Source of the DNA: Desertivirga arenae
GTDB lineage: Bacteria > Bacteroidota > Bacteroidia > Sphingobacteriales > Sphingobacteriaceae
DNA: 64,000 bases
Assembly (NCBI RefSeq): GCF_017355785.1
Contig: NZ_JAFEWE010000003.1
Span: forward strand, 1 to 64,000
Reading direction: 5' to 3'
Positions 32,733-41,246 of this stretch are shown in pieces. The notes below the pieces were generated by a model that searched no databases, was not told the DNA's origin, and saw only the letters and a program-made list of their open reading frames with translations. Numbering within the stretch: the stretch's first letter is position 1; each line of letters starts with the position of its first letter. A program made the position numbers and the translations under genes.

Positions 32733-33224
32733 ATGAGCCTCTTATTCTATAATCCTTTTATGCCCGTTACTGAGGGATTATTGCAGCACATGTTGCGTGG
32801 AGGGAAGCATTACTGGGTAGTGCAACGTTTTTCCTGGCCTGGGCTTAAACCCGGAACCGCGTTTATGGCCAGTGAATATGCGGATAAGATGGAGGCTGAA
32901 AACCATGCGATACAATTGGATCGGGGCGAAGGCAAGTTAATGGATTTAAGTAACGAGGAAGCTCTTACAAAGCTTCTAGATCTCATCAAACCTGGATCTG
33001 GTTACAAGGTGTTTTATAACAGCACGATCGATAAGAAGAACGAGAAGAAGCTGCATAAGACTTACGTGAAAAAGGTAGGTCAATATATCCAGTCCATTGG
33101 CATGAAAAAGGATGAAGGTACAGGCTACGACGTATTTATACGCGTTGTTAATGGTAGGGTAATGGGAATCATTACCTCGGGCGAAAGGACTAATGAAGCA
33201 CTGTTTTATAAAATGATTAGTTAG
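32733..33224 (+). CDS. conserved-looking unknown protein in the SOS operon, 163 aa
   Basis: Not recognised. Soluble, no signal. Distinctive parts: 'RGGKHYWVVQRFSWPGLKPG' near the N-terminus, then a helical domain, and a C-terminal segment rich in Lys/Thr that ends 'VNGRVMGIITSGERTNEALF'. It sits between the DnaE-type gene (42 bases) and the SRAP gene (6 bases), so it is very likely cotranscribed with the damage-response genes and a candidate for an accessory role in DNA damage. The link is by position only. Confidence 0.6.
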   Translation: MSLLFYNPFMPVTEGLLQHMLRGGKHYWVVQRFSWPGLKPGTAFMASEYADKMEAENHAIQLDRGEGKLMDLSNEEALTKLLDLIKPGSGYKVFYNSTIDKKNEKKLHKTYVKKVGQYIQSIGMKKDEGTGYDVFIRVVNGRVMGIITSGERTNEALFYKMIS

Positions 33225-33230
33225 AATGTT

Positions 33231-34052
33231 ATGTGTCGAGATATTTCCTTCCATTCAGAGATCCAGGTGATTACCGAGACCTTCCCTGAGATTAAGCTAT
33301 CCGGGATCAGTCAGGCTTCGAAAGATGCGTGGGCTCATGTAAGCTGCGAGGCATTACCCGAGTATCCGATAGTGGCTCCGAAGAATGACGAGCTCTTTCT
33401 CACTCCTATGAGCTGGGGTGTAATTCCTGCTTATGAGAAAGATCCAAAGATGCGGGAGATCAGGAGGAGGAATATGGTGAACGCACAGAGCGAGCGGATT
33501 CTGGAGGATAAGAAATCGTACTGGTACCGCTTACGAAAGAACCGGTGTCTGATTCCGGCAACCGGTGTTTACGAGCACCGAAAAGCTGCAGGATTTAAAA
33601 ATAAGATACCTTATCTGGTGAAACCGGAAGGCCGAAATGGGTTCTACCTTCCTGCGCTATATCAAGTAAGCGAAGAAGTTAATCAGAGCACGGGAGAAGT
33701 GTTTAATGTGGCTTCCTTTACCATGATCACCCGCAAAGCCAATGAGCTAATGGAGTGGATACACAACGACGGCGACAACAAGCACCGTATGCCTTTATTC
33801 CTAGCACCGGAACTAGAGAAAGCCTGGCTGGATCCTGCATTATCAGATGATGACATTCGTGCTATTTTCCAGTATCGTATCGCCTCTGATGAATTGTACC
33901 ATCATCCTGTTTTTACTATCCGTGGACCTAAAGCCTTCCGGGAGGATAACAAGACTAAGGATGAGTTTTATGACTGGGGTGAGAAGCTGCCGATGTTTGG
34001 GAAAGAAAATGGCGGAGATGCCGGTGCCGGGCAGCAGGGGAGTTTGTTTTAG
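33231..34052 (+). CDS. SOS response-associated peptidase (SRAP/YedK), 273 aa
   Basis: The HMCES/YedK family protects abasic sites by forming a DNA-protein crosslink through the N-terminal cysteine. Here Met1 is followed by Cys2, the key residue. Other landmarks: 'MSWGVIPAY' (usual WGL.P.w), 'NMVNAQSERI' (N-A-x-S-E), the Glu in 'GVYEH' and the catalytic His in 'NKHRMPLFL'. Full length. Operon with dinB and the DnaE-type polymerase supports a DNA-damage role. Confidence 0.88.
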   Translation: MCRDISFHSEIQVITETFPEIKLSGISQASKDAWAHVSCEALPEYPIVAPKNDELFLTPMSWGVIPAYEKDPKMREIRRRNMVNAQSERILEDKKSYWYRLRKNRCLIPATGVYEHRKAAGFKNKIPYLVKPEGRNGFYLPALYQVSEEVNQSTGEVFNVASFTMITRKANELMEWIHNDGDNKHRMPLFLAPELEKAWLDPALSDDDIRAIFQYRIASDELYHHPVFTIRGPKAFREDNKTKDEFYDWGEKLPMFGKENGGDAGAGQQGSLF

Positions 34053-34114
34053 AAACTGAAGTAGTGTTTTTTACTATACATCTTCTTAAGGAATTTTTTT
34101 AATATGCAGCATAG

Positions 34115-34318
34115 ATGATTGTCCGCGGATTGTTATTCGTTTATTCTTTCTTTAGTTTTATTGTAGCAATTGCTTACTTAGGGCAACTAGTAGCAAAGGT
34201 TTGGAATCCTCATATGAAGAACCTTAACGGAAAAGAATTTTTGACTGTCGGGTTCTTAGTCGCAATTTTCGTCGGTTTAAATGTTTTCCTACTTAAGAAG
34301 TTTTGGAATAGGGAATAG
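34115..34318 (+). CDS. small membrane protein, 67 aa
   Basis: Two hydrophobic segments (about residues 4-27 and 43-61) joined by a polar stretch containing 'NPHMKNLNGKE', ending in basic KKFWNRE. Not recognised. Lies 62 bases after SRAP on the same strand; whether it is part of the SOS operon is uncertain. Confidence 0.5.
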   Translation: MIVRGLLFVYSFFSFIVAIAYLGQLVAKVWNPHMKNLNGKEFLTVGFLVAIFVGLNVFLLKKFWNRE

Positions 34319-34356
34319 ATACTCTCAGGTTGATGAAGTATTTTAAGACTAACGTC

Positions 34357-34550
34357 TTAGTTTGTAATCTTACTAAAAATATTTTCAAAATCGCCGGCTT
34401 CCAAAAGCTGATCCACACGATAGATATCAGGAAGTGTTGATTTAGAAGTTTCTTCATTTATCCGAATATAAGCAAGTTAAACTTTTCATCTGTACTTCTA
34501 ACAAACTCATCTGGGTAGCACTCAATTCTTGTAGATTCTGCTAATTTTAC
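34357..34550 (-). pseudogene. frameshifted C-terminal fragment of an unknown gene, copy 1
   Basis: Minus-strand remnants: one frame reads 'RIECYPDEFVRSTDEKFNLL' then a stop, and the other continues 'RINEETSKSTLPDIYRVDQL' and ends 'LLEAGDFENIFSKITN'. A one-base shift near 34461-34485 joins them. No start codon. The ending matches that of the fragment at 37852 (LLHSGDFQSIFSRITN), so both derive from a common family. Function unknown. Confidence 0.6.
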
Positions 34551-34583
34551 TTATCTGTCCATTAAATTAATGATCGCACTTAG

Positions 34584-35429
34584 ATGGAATTTGGAGTAGT
34601 ACCAAACGAGCAACTGGAACAAATTGAATATAAGTACCCGGGAGGTTCTCTTGAATTTCTTTCGGGAGAGGAGAACTCCGCTTTCAAATTCTATCTTGGC
34701 ACATCCCGCTGGGGTGCCAAAGACTGGTGCGGTATCCTTTATCCGGAGAAAACGAAGACAGCGGGCTTTCTTGATGAATATGTTAAACAATTTAGTTTCG
34801 TTGAGTTTAATTCCTCTTTTTATGGTACTCCTAAAATTGATCTAGTGAAGAACTGGGCTTCTAAAGCCGAAGGCAGGGATTTCAAGTTCAATCCGAAGTT
34901 CAGCAGGATCATCACGCATGTCAAACGCCTTCAGAACGCAGAAAATGAAACGGATTCTTTTATAAATGCTGTTTCTTATTTCGGCGAAAACCTTGGAACG
35001 TCCTTTATGCAGCTTCCAGAAAATTATAGTCCAACGCATAAGGATGCGCTAATCGAGTATCTGAAGAACTCTATTCCTAGGGATCTCAAAGTAGCCGTCG
35101 AGCTGAGACAAGCAGAGTGGTTTGCTGATCCGCTTCTTTGGAAGGATACTTTGCAAGCCTTTGCCGATCTTGGTGTTGGTGCTGTGATTTCGGATACTTC
35201 CGGTAGGAGAGATGCTTGTCACATGTCTCTTTCAACAAATGAAGCTCTTGTGCGTTTTAACTGCAATGCTGCTCATCCGACGGATCGATTAAGGATGGAG
35301 GCTTGGAGAGAAAGAATTATTAATTGGAAGGGACGAGGTATTAAAAAGGTGTACTTTGCTTTGCATCAGGATGAGAATTTTCCTGCAGTCTTAAAAATTG
35401 CCAAAGATGTATTTGCACAATTTTTATAA
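34584..35429 (+). CDS. DUF72 domain protein, 281 aa
   Basis: A DUF72 (YecE-like) TIM-barrel protein: 'FYLGTSRWGAKDWCGILYPE' opens it, with 'FVEFNSSFYGTPK', 'SFMQLPENYSPTHKDAL', and 'VAVELRQAEWF' as later conserved elements. The function of DUF72 is not established. Compared with the family it carries about 38 extra residues at the N-terminus. Its 3' end (about 60 bases) is duplicated at 38021-38081. Confidence 0.85.
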   Translation: MEFGVVPNEQLEQIEYKYPGGSLEFLSGEENSAFKFYLGTSRWGAKDWCGILYPEKTKTAGFLDEYVKQFSFVEFNSSFYGTPKIDLVKNWASKAEGRDFKFNPKFSRIITHVKRLQNAENETDSFINAVSYFGENLGTSFMQLPENYSPTHKDALIEYLKNSIPRDLKVAVELRQAEWFADPLLWKDTLQAFADLGVGAVISDTSGRRDACHMSLSTNEALVRFNCNAAHPTDRLRMEAWRERIINWKGRGIKKVYFALHQDENFPAVLKIAKDVFAQFL

Positions 35430-35456
35430 CCGTTTGCTACAGGTGCTATCCATGCA

Positions 35457-35996
35457 ATGTCAATTCAGGTGACGATGTTAGAAAATATAAAGGGAAAATC
35501 TGGTAGGCTAAAGTTTAAGAAAACAACATTCCTTATATCCTTCTTTACATTCTCTTTATCTGCCTCGGCATTGCAACAAATGGCAGATATAGAAATGAGA
35601 GCCAGTGTTTTGAAAAAAGGAATACGGGACAGTGTATTTATTTTCGACCGATCAACACGCGATTATCATGATGAGATTCAAATCAAGTATCTGGGTACTC
35701 TTCACTCAAGAGATGGCCGAATATTTAAAATAATGTCTTATTGCTGGATATGGGGGCTATCACAGAGGGCAACCAATAGACTATTGATTTATAATAGTAG
35801 AAACAAATATTTAGGAAACTATAAGCTGGGTATGAAAAATGAGCTGCCAACAAGAATTGAAAAGAATGTGCTTCTTTTTGATGTAAGCGAAAAGCCAGAG
35901 TCTCAACCTTTACGAACGCGAATAAGTTTTATGAACGGGCTTCCTGAAAAAATAATGATTAAAAACGGAGATTTATATCGATTTGAAGGAGAATAA
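35457..35996 (+). CDS. hypothetical protein with N-terminal hydrophobic segment, 179 aa
   Basis: Not recognised. Residues 23-40 (FLISFFTFSLSASAL) form a signal-like helix preceded by a basic stretch, so export or anchoring is likely; the signal is internal, and a shorter start at 35472 (MLENIKGKSG) or later could be the true one. The mature part is beta-rich (DYHDEIQIKYLGTLHSRDGR, LGNYKLGMKNELPTRI). It begins the unknown block between the DUF72 gene and the duplicated DUF72 tail. Confidence 0.5.
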   Translation: MSIQVTMLENIKGKSGRLKFKKTTFLISFFTFSLSASALQQMADIEMRASVLKKGIRDSVFIFDRSTRDYHDEIQIKYLGTLHSRDGRIFKIMSYCWIWGLSQRATNRLLIYNSRNKYLGNYKLGMKNELPTRIEKNVLLFDVSEKPESQPLRTRISFMNGLPEKIMIKNGDLYRFEGE

Positions 35997-36371
35997 AGGA
36001 ATAGGAGTGAAGGATAAAAATCGGGAGGAGTTGCTGTGGTAAGATGATAATAGTAACAATGCAGAATGTACTGTTAAACATGGTGGAGTAACAGTCAGAT
36101 TTTGACACAATGGTTAAGAGTTGGCTTGATTCTATTTTAAAATTACAGCAGGACGCGTGCATAACCTTTTGATCTGCTTCGGTCCGTAGTGTAAAAAATT
36201 AGGTTTAGAAGCAGAAACCTTTGACTAGCCTTATACCTATTGGCCAAGCTCAATATTGATCAGAAAAAAAGAGTGTTTAAACGGGTATGGGACGAATAAG
36301 TGTTCATAGAAATAGATATATTAGGACCTTCGTCTATAATAAATTGTACTAAGCTTAAACCATAACTAGAT
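35997..36371. other. 375-base intergenic stretch
   Basis: No convincing gene. A 20-residue plus frame (MVKSWLDSILKLQQ, near 36110) and a short inverted pair AGGTTT/AAACCT near 36200-36225 are the only structures seen. It is AT-rich and could be decayed coding sequence. Confidence 0.4.
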
Positions 36372-37040
36372 TTGAAATATATCATATTAACCATTTTACC
36401 GGTAGTTCTGCTTTTTACTTCCTGTTCAAGACCACCCGAACATGCGGTGACATCTAATTCAAAATTTGAAACCCTCCGTATGCCTTCAGATAGTACAACT
36501 TTATATTTCAGAACCAAATCGGAAACTGACGAAAAGACAAGTGATGCTTTAGATACGTTCAGGAATCAATGGTATTCAGAAATGCTTTTCTCCTTGAAAG
36601 AACCGGTGTTATATAACTATAAAGGCGACAAAGAAATATACCGTTTTACGTGGCTCCGCACCTTCCATCATCCAGTAGCTGTTAGATTAGAGAAGGAGGG
36701 AGAGGAGATCAAACTGTTTTTAAAAGTTTGCGATGGCGCTGGTGGCTATAAGCCTGGAACATTGTTAAATGATAAATGCTTGGCGATCACTGTTGATAGT
36801 TTTTCTAAATTAAAGAAAAAGATAGATAAAGCTGACTTTTGGAAACAACCGACACTAAGTGAAGAAAGGTTGGGTACTGACGGGTCGGAATGGATAATAG
36901 AAGGAATTAAAGACAATAATTACCACTTGGTAAGGCGATGGACCCCTGTTAAAGAGGAGGTAAGTGGCTTCAGAGCTATCGGAGAATATTTAATCGAACT
37001 TTCAGAGTTAGGTGAAAAAGAAACAGAAAAATTCTATTGA
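36372..37040 (+). CDS. hypothetical lipoprotein, TTG start, 222 aa
   Basis: Not recognised. A TTG start gives the lipoprotein signal (hydrophobic residues 4-15, lipobox FTSC, Cys18). The mature domain has an initial polar region, 'YRFTWLRTFHHPVAVRLEKE' and 'EGIKDNNYHLVRRWTP' near the end: a pattern of beta strands ending in helices, similar to periplasmic accessory proteins of unknown role. The lack of an ATG near the signal makes TTG likely. Confidence 0.6.
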   Translation: MKYIILTILPVVLLFTSCSRPPEHAVTSNSKFETLRMPSDSTTLYFRTKSETDEKTSDALDTFRNQWYSEMLFSLKEPVLYNYKGDKEIYRFTWLRTFHHPVAVRLEKEGEEIKLFLKVCDGAGGYKPGTLLNDKCLAITVDSFSKLKKKIDKADFWKQPTLSEERLGTDGSEWIIEGIKDNNYHLVRRWTPVKEEVSGFRAIGEYLIELSELGEKETEKFY

Positions 37041-37123
37041 GATCTCATCAGTCTTAATACTATTATTGATGGCACTTCATTGGAACATCCAGAATCGACC
37101 CCATCGATCAACATTACAGAAAA

Positions 37124-37309
37124 ATGGTAATTCCAAAAGATCATCGAAAGGGAACCACCGGAATTTATATGAGAGATTTACATCGCTCAGGAGAATCTGG
37201 AAATGGGTCTTTAGCCTTATCGATGGTCACAAGTAACTTATCAAAGCAACAACAGGAATTGGCCGTTGAAATATTTGAAACGAGCAGAATCAAAAACGTA
37301 AAAAAGTAA
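37124..37309 (+). CDS. short open frame, possibly a gene fragment, 61 aa
   Basis: The frame begins MVIPKDHRKGTTGIY and ends SRIKNVKK. It is open upstream back to about 37071, so a longer original gene may have lost its 5' end. No family recognised; overlapping frames in this short stretch make the choice uncertain. Confidence 0.3.
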   Translation: MVIPKDHRKGTTGIYMRDLHRSGESGNGSLALSMVTSNLSKQQQELAVEIFETSRIKNVKK

Positions 37310-37356
37310 TGGGCAAGTAGAACTCCCTATTAAAGTATTGTAAATTACAGTAAACA

Positions 37357-37797
37357 ATGAGATGGAATTCCGTCCTAGTAATATTTGCCATTTTATTCCT
37401 TAACATCTGCGGCATTAACGCTTGTTCTGCCCAAGTGGGGCTTTTTGTTGATAAAGATTATCGAATAGCGGATTTCCAGGATAGTATTTTTAGATATCTT
37501 ATCCTTCAGAAGCAATTTTCCGATAAAACGAAGGATATGACTTTGATGAATTATAAGGATAGATTCTTCATTCGAAAACGAATTGAAATTTACTTGGATG
37601 GAGCTCAGGGAAGCCTTTTGCTAATTAGGTTCGGTGCTAATGCTGATCACTCGGATCATTTTTGGGGACTGTTAGGGAAGGAGTGTAATTACTTCTTCTA
37701 TAATTTCAGTGATCCTGGTTGGTTATTGTTTAGAAAAACATATCCCTCTACTATAATCGATCCGATTGAGTTTTACTGTAAAAATCAGGACCATTAG
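37357..37797 (+). CDS. hypothetical secreted protein, 146 aa
   Basis: Not recognised. A Sec signal peptide covers about residues 1-25 (hydrophobic LVIFAILFLNICGI, cleavage near ACSAQ). The mature part contains 'GAQGSLLLIRFGANADHSDH' and 'NYFFYNFSDPGWLLFR', suggestive of a small beta-rich periplasmic domain. Last gene of the unknown block before the gene remnants. Confidence 0.55.
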   Translation: MRWNSVLVIFAILFLNICGINACSAQVGLFVDKDYRIADFQDSIFRYLILQKQFSDKTKDMTLMNYKDRFFIRKRIEIYLDGAQGSLLLIRFGANADHSDHFWGLLGKECNYFFYNFSDPGWLLFRKTYPSTIIDPIEFYCKNQDH

Positions 37798-37851
37798 CTT
37801 TTGAAAAAAGTTTCAATGTATGATAGGTGAGAGCTTGTTATTTTAAGGCTT

Positions 37852-38020
37852 TTAGTTTGTAATCCTACTAAAAATGCTTTGAAAGTCTCCAGAGTGCAAA
37901 AGGTTATTTATAACCTTTTCAACGCTTTCCCGATCAAGGCTTTCAATTAAAATCATGTCACCTGCCCCAAAATATTTGCCACTCAAACACCCTCCACTCT
38001 CCTTGTTTTTTCTGATAAGT
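37852..38020 (-). pseudogene. C-terminal fragment of an unknown gene, copy 2
   Basis: Minus-strand frame 'KYFGAGDMILIESLDRES' then 'VEKVINNLLHSGDFQSIF' and SRITN, stop. It has no start and its 5' end runs straight into the DUF72 remnant, so it is a truncated piece. Its last 16 residues parallel those of the fragment at 34357. Together with the adjoining DUF72 tail it repeats the gene order of 34.35-35.43 kb. Confidence 0.6.
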
Positions 38021-38081
38021 GGATGAGAATTTTCCCGCAGTCTTAAAAATTGCCAAAGAGGTATTCGCAGAGCTACTCTAA
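38021..38081 (+). pseudogene. duplicated 3' end of the DUF72 gene
   Basis: Encodes DENFPAVLKIAKEVFAELL and a stop, nearly identical to the end of the DUF72 gene (DENFPAVLKIAKDVFAQFL). Only the last 61 bases are present. The break is directly next to the other fragment, so a deletion has fused them. Confidence 0.8.
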
Positions 38082-38203
38082 CGCCCTTTTCCTATTTTTA
38101 GGGTGTGGAGGGGACTGAGCGATGAAAGGTGCGAAACGAATTATGAAAATAAAAGTGCAGGTAATCCTTGCAATTAACCCTGCACTAATTTGAGGTTCTG
38201 CGA

Positions 38204-39163
38204 TCAGGAATTCAACAAGTTCAGTTCCATTTGGATATTTGCCCTGGCGTAAGGTGTTTCCCTTCCTACGACTTTTTTGAACCCTAATTTATGATAGAGG
38301 TTGATGGCTGGCTTTAGTATGGTGTTGCTCTCCAGGTACAATTTGGTTGCGCCTAATTCTTTAGCGGCATTGATCACTGCCTGACCTAATAACCAGCCTA
38401 TTTTTTTGCCTTGAGCTGCAGGAGACACAGCCATTTTGGCGAGCTCGTAATCATAATCCGGGTCATTCATTTTCATCAAACTGCATACACCTACTGCCTG
38501 TCCATTGTAGAGCGCCACGAAGATCTTCCCACCATTATCCAAAATATACGATCTTGGGTTTTCTAAAGCTTTCCGGTCAGGCTCTTCGATCACGAAATAC
38601 TTCTTTATCCATTCCTCATTTAATTCTTTAAATGCCACCTGATATTTATCCTCATAATCAACGATTTGAACCTCTTTACTTTCTCTCAGTTTTCGTTGTT
38701 CCTGAACCCGCTGAAACAGGTTCTTTTGGTCGAGCAGGTATTCCCATTCTGCAAGTGCTTCCCATAGATTGTGCCTCGCTTCTGATATGATATCCTCTAC
38801 TGCGGCTTCTACATCTATCAATTGCTGATTCAGCTTTTTTGATATGGATTTCCCTTTAAAACTCAGGGAAACAACGGTCCGGCGCTTATCATCCGCATTC
38901 ATGTTTTCCTTTACTAGCCCTGCCGCAATCATTTCTTTAATGATCTTACTCACAGATGGTTGAGAGTGTCCAATTTCATTAGCTATTTCACTGATGGGTT
39001 TCTCATTTCCTTCTGACAGCAGGAAGAATACAGGGAACCATTTCGGGGTAAAATCAATCTGATACGACTGATAAACTTTTGCGGCATCGTCTGTAATTCT
39101 TGCTGTGAACATTCTTAATCGGCTTCCTAATGCAACCTTTCCCGTTCTCTCAAATATCTCCAT
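38204..39163 (-). CDS. MarR family regulator fused to a GNAT acetyltransferase, 319 aa
   Basis: Residues 1-145 are a MarR winged-helix domain ('PISEIANEIGHSQPSVSKII' as recognition helix, 'DDKRRTVVSLSFKG' as wing), and residues 150-315 a GNAT domain with 'MAVSPAAQGKKIGWLLGQAV' (acetyl-CoA P-loop Q-x-x-G-x-G/A variant) and 'GATKLYLESNTILKPAINLY'. This two-domain arrangement is well known in Bacteroidota. Probably couples a transcription response to acetylation of a small molecule or protein. Confidence 0.88.
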   Translation of the reverse strand: MEIFERTGKVALGSRLRMFTARITDDAAKVYQSYQIDFTPKWFPVFFLLSEGNEKPISEIANEIGHSQPSVSKIIKEMIAAGLVKENMNADDKRRTVVSLSFKGKSISKKLNQQLIDVEAAVEDIISEARHNLWEALAEWEYLLDQKNLFQRVQEQRKLRESKEVQIVDYEDKYQVAFKELNEEWIKKYFVIEEPDRKALENPRSYILDNGGKIFVALYNGQAVGVCSLMKMNDPDYDYELAKMAVSPAAQGKKIGWLLGQAVINAAKELGATKLYLESNTILKPAINLYHKLGFKKVVGRETPYARANIQMELNLLNS

Positions 39164-39354
39164 ATCTATTCTTAATTATATAACCAGTTATGCAAATTTA
39201 ATAAAGCATTTTTTAAATTGCAAGGAGAAACAAAACTAGCGGAATCACCTTTCTAAACTTCAACCTTGTAATGGTAGGAATTGCCTGCAAATTGTCGCAA
39301 GCTGCACCTAAGAAAATAAAAATGAGCTGGTACATTTGAAGAAAAACAGAACTA

Positions 39355-39741
39355 ATGAAACCTAAAAAAATATGGGCAAACCTAACGGTTAAAGACCTTG
39401 ACAGAACTACCGGCTTTTATACCAAACTGGGGTTTAAATCGAACGGAGCATCCAAGAAGTTAACAAGTTTCTTTTTCGGAGAGGATGCTTTTATAATTCA
39501 TTTCTTTTTGGAGGAGATCTTGAAATCTAATGTGAAAGGAGAGGTAGCTGATCTAAAATACGGCAATGAGATCATCTTTACGCTATCGGCTGATAGTAAG
39601 GAGGAAGTGGATGAATGGGAAAGGGAAGTAAAAGATGCCGGAGGAACGATAATTTCAGAACCTGAAGAATTTGGACCTGGCTATTACGGTTTTGTTTTCA
39701 CTGATCCGGATGGGCACAAGTTCAATGTATTCTATATGTAA
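39355..39741 (+). CDS. VOC (glyoxalase/bleomycin-resistance) family protein, 128 aa
   Basis: A single vicinal-oxygen-chelate fold: 'IWANLTVKDLDRTTGFYTKLGF' at the N-terminus, 'FIIHFFLEEIL' in the middle and 'GYYGFVFTDPDGHKFNVFYM' closing, with the expected second-half beta-alpha-beta. Metal ligands are not certain from the sequence. TACATTTG at 39331-39338 fits a -7 box 17 bases before the start. Divergent from the MarR-GNAT gene, which might control it. Confidence 0.82.
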   Translation: MKPKKIWANLTVKDLDRTTGFYTKLGFKSNGASKKLTSFFFGEDAFIIHFFLEEILKSNVKGEVADLKYGNEIIFTLSADSKEEVDEWEREVKDAGGTIISEPEEFGPGYYGFVFTDPDGHKFNVFYM

Positions 39742-39747
39742 TAGTGA

Positions 39748-39781
39748 ACACCGGAGATTGCGCCAGCAAATTCTCCGGTGT
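39748..39781. terminator. bidirectional terminator between converging genes
   Basis: A perfect 10-bp stem ACACCGGAGA/TCTCCGGTGT with a 14-base loop lies between the VOC gene (plus) and the phytase-like gene (minus). The T-rich tail is weak. Confidence 0.65.
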
Positions 39782-39806
39782 ATTAACTTTGGTGGGAAAA
39801 GAACTG

Positions 39807-41099
39807 TTATAAGCTAAGTTTAACAAAGTAGAGGCGGTTACGGTCTACTGCATTTGTTAAGGGTAGCATCTTTTGTGCGAATCCGCTAGCTCCATTATCT
39901 ACCACGCCGAAATCGTCGTCGTTCGAGATCACCAGGATGTTACCAGGTAAAATTGCAAGTCCTTCTGCTTTATCGTGAGGATATACAGAAGGAAGATCTT
40001 TCAACAGGTCTAAGACTAAGGTTTTAGTTACCGGGGTAATTCCTGCTGCTGTTAGCCCTGCTGCATTATTTAATTCTTCGACCGTTTTTCCGCCATAAAG
40101 CTTTCCGTTTGTTCCATTGGCTGGGTCGGAAATATCAGTAGCTGATGAGATATCAATTTTGAAGACCTTTTTGAAGGAAGCGGGATTGGTAGCTGCTCCT
40201 CCAAAGGCTCCGTCTCTTTCTAAGGTTAAAAATGTAGTACTGTTTACAGCTACTATTTCACTAACACCTGTCAGGCTGGTGTTCTCCATTAGATAAGCAT
40301 ATTGTTTAGTAGCTCCTGTAGCAATATCATAAGTCAGGATGCGGAGTACTACCGAGTTTGAAACAGCTGTTCTTGAAGGGTTGTACATCGGCGACTGCAT
40401 TATTCCAACCAAGGTTTTGCCATCTGGAGTGATGGTCAAGCCTTCCATTCCTCGGTTTGCCCGTCGCGTAGCAAAAACGGCCGGAATGCGACGGCCGCCT
40501 TGTCCGGTACCAAATGGATTGATACGTTCCAAAGCTTTACCTGTAGCATCAAAATGGGCCAGGTGAGGACCATATTCATCGCTTACCCAAAAAGTGCCAT
40601 CAGACATCCTTACCAGCCCTTCTGAATCTATTCCGTCTGCACTCGGGGTAAGTACGGTGCCATTCAGGTCGTAAGCTGTTTCTCCGGAGGCGCCCATTCC
40701 TGCAGGGTTTGGAAGTCCGTTCAACTTGCCTCCATTTGCGTTCTTTAATTCGATCACTTGTTCAAGCACCAACTTTCCATCCTTTAATCTGAACTTCCCA
40801 ATCTGTGGTGCAAATTCGGGCTTCCCAATGATAATTGAATTAGCAGCCTGGCCAGCTACATTGGAACCTCTGTCGGTTAACATATAGAACACATCTGGAG
40901 TTGAGGGATCTACCGCTACAGCTGATCCATATCCTCCATTATATACTTTTACACCATTACTTGCCGTAAATAAAATTGCAGGGTCTGCTGCCTCTGCCAT
41001 GGCAGGATACTCAATGGTCCTGGTTTCGTTATTGTCTTTTTTACAGGATGTAAAGGCTATGGTTAAAGCCGCAGTAAAACTTAGTACTTGTTTATTCAT
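39807..41099 (-). CDS. esterase-like activity of phytase family protein, 430 aa
   Basis: A lipoprotein with signal ending FTSC (Cys19). The body is the phytase-like esterase fold (PF13449): 'GGYGSAVAVDPSTPDVFYML', 'GLVRMSDGTFWVSDEYGPHLAHFDATG', 'RRANRGMEGLTITPDGKTLV' and 'VYPHDKAEGLAILPGNILVISNDDDFGV', each a blade with conserved Asp/Glu that bind calcium. Periplasmic or outer-membrane anchored; substrate (phosphate ester or similar) unknown. Full length for the family. Confidence 0.85.
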   Translation of the reverse strand: MNKQVLSFTAALTIAFTSCKKDNNETRTIEYPAMAEAADPAILFTASNGVKVYNGGYGSAVAVDPSTPDVFYMLTDRGSNVAGQAANSIIIGKPEFAPQIGKFRLKDGKLVLEQVIELKNANGGKLNGLPNPAGMGASGETAYDLNGTVLTPSADGIDSEGLVRMSDGTFWVSDEYGPHLAHFDATGKALERINPFGTGQGGRRIPAVFATRRANRGMEGLTITPDGKTLVGIMQSPMYNPSRTAVSNSVVLRILTYDIATGATKQYAYLMENTSLTGVSEIVAVNSTTFLTLERDGAFGGAATNPASFKKVFKIDISSATDISDPANGTNGKLYGGKTVEELNNAAGLTAAGITPVTKTLVLDLLKDLPSVYPHDKAEGLAILPGNILVISNDDDFGVVDNGASGFAQKMLPLTNAVDRNRLYFVKLSL

Positions 41100-41210
41100 T
41101 TAGAACGATAAATTAAATCAGGGCAAAGCAAGTCAGCAGATTTGAAATTATCGTTAAATTAAAATGAAGCAATAGGTGGAATCGGGACAGCAACAAAAAA
41201 ATTAATAACA

Positions 41211-41241
41211 TTTGATATGATCGCTAAAAGCTCTATATTTG
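41211..41241 (+). promoter_or_regulatory. consensus Bacteroidota promoter TTTG-N19-TATATTTG
   Basis: TTTG at 41211-41214 and TATATTTG at 41234-41241 are exactly 19 bases apart, the best match to the Bacteroidota sigma factor pattern in this window. Transcription would start near 41247. No plus-strand gene follows; the next gene (rnr) is on the other strand. Confidence 0.75.
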
Positions 41242-41246
41242 CTGAA

